A stretch of DNA of 64,000 nucleotides. Origin: Gammaproteobacteria bacterium (GTDB taxonomy: Bacteria > Pseudomonadota > Gammaproteobacteria > SZUA-229). Positions 55,834-64,000 of this stretch are shown here, one piece after another. The translations under genes and the position numbers were made by a program. The notes under the pieces are model-generated. The model searched no databases. It saw only the letters and a list, made by a program, of their open reading frames with translations, and was not told the origin of the DNA. Each line of letters starts with the position of its first letter. Within the stretch, counting starts at the first letter, position 1. The stretch spans positions 1-64,000 of the forward strand of contig JAOULC010000010.1 in the NCBI GenBank assembly GCA_029882215.1, read 5' to 3'.

Positions 55834-56799
55834 ATGACTGAAACTTCCAGTGTATTACTTGAGCCGTCTAATAATATACGGCTGGCAAATTTATGCGGCT
55901 CAATGAGCGGCCACCTGCGTGAAATTGAAAAACGACTAGGTGTTGAAATCAGTCACCTGAGTAATGAATTTAAAGTCAGCGGTGATGCCGCTGTGGTAAC
56001 GAGGGCGCTGGAACTTTTAAAAAATCTCTACGCGATCACGGAAAAAGAAACCCTGACGTCAGAGACGGTGCATCTTAATTTGCAGCAGTTTATTAATGAC
56101 AAATATTCAGCGGATGCTGATCTGGCATCGGAGATGGTGAATATCCGGCGCGGTCCAATTAAAGGCCGCAGTCTGCATCAGCGTGAGTATCTGCGTAATT
56201 TAAGTCAATTCGATGTAACCTTTGGCATCGGCCCGGCAGGAACAGGTAAAACATATCTGGCTGTTGCGGCGGCTGTTCAGGCGTTAGAGCAGGAAAAAGT
56301 TCAGCGGCTTGTGTTAGTAAGACCGGCTGTTGAAGCCGGTGAAAAGCTGGGCTTCTTACCGGGAGATATAGCGCAAAAAGTAGATCCCTATATCCGGCCG
56401 ATTTATGATGCTTTGTACGAAATGCTGGGCTTTCAGCAGGTCAATAAACTGATTGAAAATAATGTAATTGAAATTGCACCGCTGGCTTATATGCGCGGCA
56501 GAAGTTTAAACGAGTCGTTTATTATTCTTGATGAAGCACAAAATACCACCATTGAACAAATGAAAATGTTCCTGACGCGATTCGGTTATGGTTCTAAGGT
56601 TGTGGTGACCGGTGATATTACACAGATTGATTTACCCAGAGAAAAAATGTCAGGTCTGAAACATGCAGTTGACGTTTTAAAAGATGTTGATGCCATAGGC
56701 TTTACCTATTTTGACAGCAAAGATGTTGTACGCCACCCGATGGTGCAGAAAATAGTCGAAGCTTTTGAAAAACATAATAAGCAGAAAGGTAATAGCTGA
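55834..56799 (+). CDS. ybeZ: PhoH-like ATPase (YbeZ)
   Basis: 321 aa. Walker A GPAGTGKTYLAVAAAVQAL, Walker B SFIILDEAQNTT, and RPAVEAGEKLGFLPGDIAQKVDPYIRPIYDAL are hallmarks of PhoH-family ATPases. The N-terminal region has a KH-like look (NIRLANLCGSMSGHLREIEKRLGVEISH). Probably works with YbeY in rRNA or RNA quality control. Located 35 nt after miaB and 2 nt before ybeY. Confidence 0.95.
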   Translation: MTETSSVLLEPSNNIRLANLCGSMSGHLREIEKRLGVEISHLSNEFKVSGDAAVVTRALELLKNLYAITEKETLTSETVHLNLQQFINDKYSADADLASEMVNIRRGPIKGRSLHQREYLRNLSQFDVTFGIGPAGTGKTYLAVAAAVQALEQEKVQRLVLVRPAVEAGEKLGFLPGDIAQKVDPYIRPIYDALYEMLGFQQVNKLIENNVIEIAPLAYMRGRSLNESFIILDEAQNTTIEQMKMFLTRFGYGSKVVVTGDITQIDLPREKMSGLKHAVDVLKDVDAIGFTYFDSKDVVRHPMVQKIVEAFEKHNKQKGNS

Positions 56800-56801
56800 T
56801 C

Positions 56802-57254
56802 ATGCTCGATCTTGTTATTCAGAATCAGCAGCATGATATTGAGCTGCCGCAGCAGGAAAACCTGCAGAAATGGGCCGCAGCTGCTTTAATAAACGCTGAT
56901 GATGTTCAGGTAACTCTGCGCGTTGTTGATACAGGTGAAAGCCGGGCTTTAAATAATGAGTACCGTGGAAAAGATAAGCCCACAAATGTTTTATCTTTTC
57001 CTATGGATGTGCCGCAAGAGTTTCTTGAAGTACTGGATATCAACTTACTGGGTGATCTGGTTGTTTGTGCTGAGATTGTTGAACAAGAGGCAGCACAGCA
57101 AAATAAAATAGCAGAGGCTCACTGGGCACATATGCTGGTGCATGGTATGTTGCATCTGCAGGGCTTTGATCACATTGACGATGATGAGGCCGAGCTGATG
57201 GAAAAGCGTGAAATAAGCATACTCAAACAACTGGGTTTTGAAAGTCCGTATTAA
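56802..57254 (+). CDS. ybeY: Endoribonuclease YbeY
   Basis: 150 aa. The metal site HMLVHGMLHLQGFDH (H-x3-H-x5-H) and NEYRGKDKPTNVLSFP are diagnostic. Involved in 16S rRNA 3' maturation and ribosome quality control. Gap of 2 nt after ybeZ. Confidence 0.96.
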   Translation: MLDLVIQNQQHDIELPQQENLQKWAAAALINADDVQVTLRVVDTGESRALNNEYRGKDKPTNVLSFPMDVPQEFLEVLDINLLGDLVVCAEIVEQEAAQQNKIAEAHWAHMLVHGMLHLQGFDHIDDDEAELMEKREISILKQLGFESPY

Positions 57255-57287
57255 ATTTTGTCAAATAAGAGATAGAGCAAAAAACCG

Positions 57288-58142
57288 ATGGCTGAAAAAG
57301 AGTCTGTAAAAAGTCAGCAAAGCTGGCTTGAGCGTTTAAGTCTGGCATTTATATCAGAGCCACAGAACCGTCCGGAACTGATAGAAATGCTGAGGCAGGC
57401 ACAAAAGCGTGACCTGTTTGATAGTAATGCACTGACCATGATGGAAAATGTCATTCAGGTGGCAGAAACTCAGGTGCGGGATATTATGGTGCCACGTTCA
57501 CAAATGATCGTGATCGATGAAAATTCAAGTTATGAAAACATGCTGCCTGTCGTCACTAACTCCGGGCACTCACGCTTTCCGGTAATTGGTGATAATCGTG
57601 ATGAGATTATCGGTATTTTATTAGCGAAAGATTTATTGCGTTATGCGGATACTGCAGAGCGTGATAACTTTGAACTGAGAGATATTCTGCGCTCTCCGGT
57701 GTTTGTACCTGAAAGCAAGCGTATTGATGATCTGTTGCGTGATTTCAGAGCCAGTCAGAATCATATGGCACTGGTGGTTGATGAATACAGCGGTATTGCC
57801 GGGCTGGTCACCATTGAAGATGTGTTAGAACAAATCGTTGGCGAAATTGATGATGAGCATGATGATGCAGATCAGATTAATATTCGACGTCATGGTTTGA
57901 CCCGCTACTCGGTACGGGCAATGACTTCAGTGGAAGAGTTTAATGATGTTTTTGGCAGTGACTTTAGTGACGAGCAGTTTGATACGATTGCCGGTGTACT
58001 GATTCAAAAGTTTGGCCATGTACCAGCGCGCGGTGAAATAGTATCTATCGGCCGCTTGCAGTTTAAAATAATGAGTGCTGATAGCCGCCGTCTGCATAAT
58101 ATTCAGGTTATTATTTTACCTGTTGCTGTGGCAGAAGAATAA
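57288..58142 (+). CDS. corC: CorC/YbeX family CBS-domain protein
   Basis: 284 aa. Two CBS domains (VAETQVRDIMVPRSQMIVIDENSSYENMLPVVTNSGHSRFPVIGDNRDEIIGILLAKDLL and the RSPVFVPESKRIDDLLRDFRASQNHMALVVDEYSGIAGLVTIEDVLEQIVGEIDDEHD block), then a CorC_HlyC domain (EFNDVFGSDFSDEQFDTIAGVLIQKFGHVPARGE). No TM segment. Linked to Mg/Co efflux in enterobacteria and to ribosome maturation through its ybeY context. Confidence 0.95.
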   Translation: MAEKESVKSQQSWLERLSLAFISEPQNRPELIEMLRQAQKRDLFDSNALTMMENVIQVAETQVRDIMVPRSQMIVIDENSSYENMLPVVTNSGHSRFPVIGDNRDEIIGILLAKDLLRYADTAERDNFELRDILRSPVFVPESKRIDDLLRDFRASQNHMALVVDEYSGIAGLVTIEDVLEQIVGEIDDEHDDADQINIRRHGLTRYSVRAMTSVEEFNDVFGSDFSDEQFDTIAGVLIQKFGHVPARGEIVSIGRLQFKIMSADSRRLHNIQVIILPVAVAEE

Positions 58143-58150
58143 AGTATCGA

Positions 58151-59647
58151 ATGAAAAAGTATTTAAACGGATTTGCAGCTAATAAGCGCTTAGTTGATTT
58201 TGCTGTGCTTTTCTCCGGGCTCATTTTGCCCTTTGCTTTTGCACCTTATAACCTTCCCTATCTTGCATTTCCACTGCTGAGTGTCTTTTTGTTATCGACA
58301 TTAAATCAAACCTGTGGCCGCAGTTTCTGGCGCGGCTGGCTGTTTGGTTTTGGGCAGTTTGTCATGGCGTTTAGCTGGATTTTTCACAGCGTCCATACTT
58401 TCGGCCATGCGCCTGCGGCATTAGCCATCGCTATGATTATTGCGCTGGCCGCCTACTGTGCATTATTTCCGGGTCTGGCGGCTTATTTAACACAGCGTTT
58501 TTTTAATAAAAATAAAGCGATGTATTTGTTGGCTGGTTTTCCGTTAATGTGGGCCTTAACCGAGTGGCTGAGAGGTTATCTGTTTACCGGTTTTCCATGG
58601 TTGTCGGTGGGCGTGTCACAGATTGATACCAGTCTGGCGTATTATGCTCCGCTGCTCGGTGCGCTTGGTATTGCTGTCATCATGTTTTTGCTGGCCGGAC
58701 TAATCTTGCTGAGTGTGCTAGAACCACTGAAAGCTAAGTATCTGTTATCGGTGGCTGTCGTACTTCTGCTGCTGGGGCAGTTGCTGTCTTTGGTAAACTG
58801 GAGCCGGCCTGTTTCAGATGATCTGAAAGTAAGCTTGCTGCAGCTGAGCATCACTCAGGATAAAAAATGGCTCACAGAGTTTAAACAGCCATCGATGGAC
58901 TGGTATTTTCAGCAAACCCGATTACTGGCGGACAGCGATATTGTCGTCTGGCCGGAAACGGCAATCCCGAGCTTTATTGAACGTGTGCAGCCATACTGGC
59001 AACAGCTGACACAGCTGGCAAAAGATTCTGATACAACCGTGCTGGCCGGTGTGTTTATGCGTAATGCCAAAACCGGTCGTTATTACAACAGCATCGTCAG
59101 TAGTGACGGTGATTTTTATCAGAAAAAACATCTGGTGCCGCTGGGCGAATACATGCCTTTTCGGGCTGTCTTTGCAGCGCTCCGGGAATACGTTAAATTT
59201 CCAATGAGTAATATTGCTAATGGTCCTGATGATCAGGCCTTAATGAAAGTGGCGGGTTATGAAGTGGGTGCGAGCATTTGCTTTGAAGATGTCTTTGATC
59301 GTGACATTCGTGCTTCATTACCGCAGGCCAAATTATTAGTGAATATCAGTAATGATGCCTGGTTTAAAGATTCGGCTGAGCCTTTTCAGCATCATCAGAT
59401 TGCCAGAATGAGAGCAATGGAATCGGCCAGGTACCTGTTGCGCGCAACCAATACCGGTGTGTCGGCAGTGATTGGGCCAAAAGGTGAAGAGATTGTGACC
59501 AGCCAACTATTTGCACGGACGAGCATCAGCGCCGAGGTTAAAGCAATGACAGGTACGACGCCCTATGTGTTCTGGGGTAACTTCCCACTGGTGATACTGG
59601 CGCTGGGTTTACTTGGCTGGCGAGCTTACTCGCAGCGAAGTGACTAG
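58151..59647 (+). CDS. lnt: Apolipoprotein N-acyltransferase
   Basis: 498 aa. Final step of lipoprotein triacylation in the inner membrane. About six N-terminal TM segments (to residue 215) and a periplasmic nitrilase domain with Glu (DIVVWPETAIPSFIE), Lys (within QKKHLVPLGEYMPF) and Cys (GASICFEDVFDRDIR). A C-terminal TM (FWGNFPLVILALGLLGW) closes the protein. It would mature lipoproteins such as the LptE encoded downstream. Confidence 0.97.
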   Translation: MKKYLNGFAANKRLVDFAVLFSGLILPFAFAPYNLPYLAFPLLSVFLLSTLNQTCGRSFWRGWLFGFGQFVMAFSWIFHSVHTFGHAPAALAIAMIIALAAYCALFPGLAAYLTQRFFNKNKAMYLLAGFPLMWALTEWLRGYLFTGFPWLSVGVSQIDTSLAYYAPLLGALGIAVIMFLLAGLILLSVLEPLKAKYLLSVAVVLLLLGQLLSLVNWSRPVSDDLKVSLLQLSITQDKKWLTEFKQPSMDWYFQQTRLLADSDIVVWPETAIPSFIERVQPYWQQLTQLAKDSDTTVLAGVFMRNAKTGRYYNSIVSSDGDFYQKKHLVPLGEYMPFRAVFAALREYVKFPMSNIANGPDDQALMKVAGYEVGASICFEDVFDRDIRASLPQAKLLVNISNDAWFKDSAEPFQHHQIARMRAMESARYLLRATNTGVSAVIGPKGEEIVTSQLFARTSISAEVKAMTGTTPYVFWGNFPLVILALGLLGWRAYSQRSD

Positions 59648-59656
59648 GACTAGCTA

Positions 59657-60172
59657 TCAGTGCTCAGGGTTATGAAAGCGACTGAACTCAGTTTGCTTGC
59701 ACACTGGGCAGGGCATCAAAGGGCTGACGCTGGCGACATGAATCACATTATTACAATGGCTGCATTTGTAATCGCCGCGGCAGACCAGTTCAGTTGCATA
59801 ATGTGTTGAATCGTTAATCTCGCCAATAAACTGCTTGATCTCCATGCGTGTGTGATCAGCAACAGATAAAAATAAATCCAGTATTTTCTGTTCCAGTGCA
59901 TCCAGATCTGTTTTAAGCCATTCTGTAAAGTCACTATTGGTTTCCATCAGGTGCTCGGCGGCATCATTCAGATCATGCTTGATGGTGTTAGCAATTTTTT
60001 CTGCTTCTTCGGCTGTTAATTCATTATCTGCTTTGGCTTTGTTGATCGCCAGATCTAACGCGGTTTGCAAGGTCGGGGGGGGGGCTTCCCCTGCATTATC
60101 AATCGTTGATTTTATTCGCTCCATCATCTTGTTATAACCCTCAGCTAAGTGAGCGGTATCGTGATGATTCAT
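59657..60172 (-). CDS. ybeL: Zinc-ribbon protein, YbeL/DUF1451 family
   Basis: 171 aa. A long helical front (GYNKMMERIKSTIDNA...LTAEEAEKIANTIKHDLNDAAEHLMETNSDFTEWLKTDLDALEQKILDLFL) is followed by a C-terminal zinc ribbon (YKCSHCNNVIHVASVSPLMPCPVCKQTEFSR). It is next to leuS as in E. coli. Start set to MNHHDTAHL, with AGGA 6 nt upstream; the track's 15 extra residues lack support. A run of ten C on the coding strand (60075-60084) encodes APPP after residue about 30; a slip there would truncate the protein. Function unknown. Confidence 0.88.
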   Translation of the reverse strand: MNHHDTAHLAEGYNKMMERIKSTIDNAGEAPPPTLQTALDLAINKAKADNELTAEEAEKIANTIKHDLNDAAEHLMETNSDFTEWLKTDLDALEQKILDLFLSVADHTRMEIKQFIGEINDSTHYATELVCRGDYKCSHCNNVIHVASVSPLMPCPVCKQTEFSRFHNPEH

Positions 60173-60336
60173 AGTGATTCCTACTTTAACTGTAAATACC
60201 TCAAGTCGGTGTTTCATTGGCTCCTAGCCTGTTGTATCCTTGCCGTTTCCATTAAATGCTTTTTATTTTTTTCAGGCAATTGTTGAGTTGTTTGCCTGCG
60301 TTTTGAGCATTTGATACACATTTATAGACCAGATAA

Positions 60337-62819
<2,483 letters not shown>

Positions 62820-62820
<1 letters not shown>

Positions 62821-63422
62821 TGAAAAACTTGCGGGCTAAAAAAAATCCGCTCAGAAATCCGCTCAGGCTGATCAGCGTATCTGTCATTTTATTGCTGATG
62901 TTATCAGCCTGTGGTTTTCATTTGCGCGGTGCTTATCAATTACCGGCTGAAATGTCGTCTGTATATCTTTCGGCAAAAAATAGTCATTCAGAATTATTAT
63001 TAGATTTGCGGCGAACCTTACAAGCTAACGGCTCACTGGTGATTGATGATGCGACCCGGGCAAAAGCAAGCCTGAAAATCCAGTCTGAGAAACAGACAGA
63101 GCGGGTAATCTCGGTTGATAGTCATGGTCGTGCCAGTGAGTATGAGCTGAAGTTTGACGTTATTTATTCTTTGAGCGTTGTCGATGAGACGGAAAAAACA
63201 TTGTTTCGCATTAATGACAGAAAGCTTGAATTAATTCGCGAGTATTTATACGACAGTACAGCTGTTTTAGGAACGGCTAGTGAAAAATCTGTACTGATTC
63301 GGGATATGCAGCGTGATGCTTCACGTCTGATTATGTTGCAAATCCAGGCGGCTTATCGAAAAGCGAATGAGCCGGCTGGTGATGATAATATCATACATTC
63401 AGCACCGGTATTAAAGCCGTGA
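62820..63422 (+). CDS. lptE: LPS-assembly lipoprotein LptE
   Basis: 200 aa. Signal peptide with lipobox LMLSACGFHLRGAYQLPAEMSSVYLSA; the Cys at about 32 becomes the lipidated N-terminus. LptE plugs LptD for LPS insertion into the outer membrane. It overlaps leuS by 1 nt and holA by 4 nt, the conserved leuS-lptE-holA order. Confidence 0.95.
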
Positions 63423-64000
63423 AAATAAGAACCGATCAGCTCAAGCAGCAGCTGGAAAAAACACTCTCTCCTGTTTATTTGATTTCCGGCGATGAGCCAT
63501 TACAAGTGATGGAGGCCGGTGATCAGGTTCGGGCAAAAGCACGTGAGCTTGGCTACACTGAGCGCACGGTCATGGATGTGGATAAAGATTTTGACTGGGC
63601 TACGCTGACCGCAGAGTCTAATAGCTTGTCCCTGTTTGCGGAGCAGCGAATTCTTGAGTTGCGCATCCCAACGGGAAAACCGGGCAAGCCCGGTGGCGCT
63701 GCACTGGCTGAATATGCCGCCAGACTTCCGCAGGATACGATATTAATTATCAGTGCCGGTAAGCTGGACAAAACAGCGACCAATACAAAATGGTATAAAT
63801 CGCTGGATAGTGCGGGCGTGACATTGCAATGCTGGCCCATTGACAGTGTGGCACTGCCAAAGTGGATTGAAAACCGCTGTATCATGAAAGGCATGCAGCC
63901 GGAGAAAGAGGCTGTGCGGATTCTGGTGGAGCGGGTGGAAGGTAATATGCTGGCTGCGGCACAGGAAATTGAGAAACTGTGTTTACTGGCTGGTTCCGCA
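63419..64000 (+). CDS. holA: DNA polymerase III delta subunit HolA (partial, 5' part)
   Basis: GTG start overlapping the lptE stop (GTGA). 194 codons are open to the window edge, so it is absent from the ORF track. VKIRTDQLKQQLEKTLSPVYLISGDEPLQVMEAGDQVR, then ESNSLSLFAEQRILELRIPTGKPGKPGGAALAEYAARLP and GKLDKTATNTKWYKSLD match the N-terminal part of the clamp-loader delta subunit, which opens the beta sliding clamp. The C-terminus lies outside the window. Confidence 0.95.
   Translation, partial: MKIRTDQLKQQLEKTLSPVYLISGDEPLQVMEAGDQVRAKARELGYTERTVMDVDKDFDWATLTAESNSLSLFAEQRILELRIPTGKPGKPGGAALAEYAARLPQDTILIISAGKLDKTATNTKWYKSLDSAGVTLQCWPIDSVALPKWIENRCIMKGMQPEKEAVRILVERVEGNMLAAAQEIEKLCLLAGSA

Overview
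This window is chromosomal DNA from a motile, Gram-negative gammaproteobacterium with fairly low GC (low-to-mid 40s percent by eye). The evidence is the gene order thr/tyr/gly/thr tRNAs-tuf-trp tRNA-secE-nusG-rplKAJL-rpoBC-str-S10-spc-alpha, a napFDAGHBC cluster in the E. coli order, a sodium-type PomAB flagellar stator, and the miaB-phoH-ybeY-corC-lnt / ybeL-leuS-lptE-holA neighbourhood. The sodium-type stator suggests a marine or saline habitat. I cannot name the genus from sequence alone; Methylophaga/Cycloclasticus-like relatives are only a guess.

Layout. 1-582: 3' end of an rRNA operon (23S tail, 5S, terminator). 705-2935 (minus): pomA-pomB-PilZ, a flagellar stator operon with a c-di-GMP-type protein. 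3104-5349: birA-coaX-SPOR protein. 5397-7431: five tRNAs around the first EF-Tu gene. 7458-37208: about 30 kb of co-directional transcription and translation genes (secE, nusG, L11/L1, L10/L7-L12, rpoBC, str, S10, spc and alpha operons), ended by a strong bidirectional terminator. 37279-43411 (minus): periplasmic nitrate reductase operon with a well-placed FNR-type promoter. 43622-48757: uvrA, a YajR-like MFS transporter and ssb. 48939-51278: an orphan receiver protein and glmS. 51331-53358 (minus): a membrane acyltransferase-SGNH fusion. 53649-54274 (minus): merC plus a very cysteine-rich GDCCVxC protein, preceded by a classical MerR-type operator. 54419-59647: miaB, phoH, ybeY, corC, lnt. 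59657-64000: ybeL (minus), leuS, lptE and the 5' part of holA, which runs off the window.

Most of the window is conserved housekeeping DNA. I found no CRISPR array, insertion sequence, prophage, integrase or obvious defence system, and no clearly undescribed system. The points most worth a second look are: the merC/GDCCVxC pair under a MerR-type operator with no merR nearby; two tuf genes identical over about 1.14 kb with an abrupt end to the identity; an apparent S10-operon promoter and leader located after rpsJ rather than before it; a PilZ protein whose two ligand motifs are about 90 residues apart, encoded with the stator; and a 10-base C homopolymer inside ybeL.

Several ORF-track starts were moved inward (coaX, secE, rplC, rplW, rpsC, rplX, rplE, rplO, napF, uvrA, glmS, ybeL). 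Two real genes missing from the track (rpmJ and the partial holA) were added.
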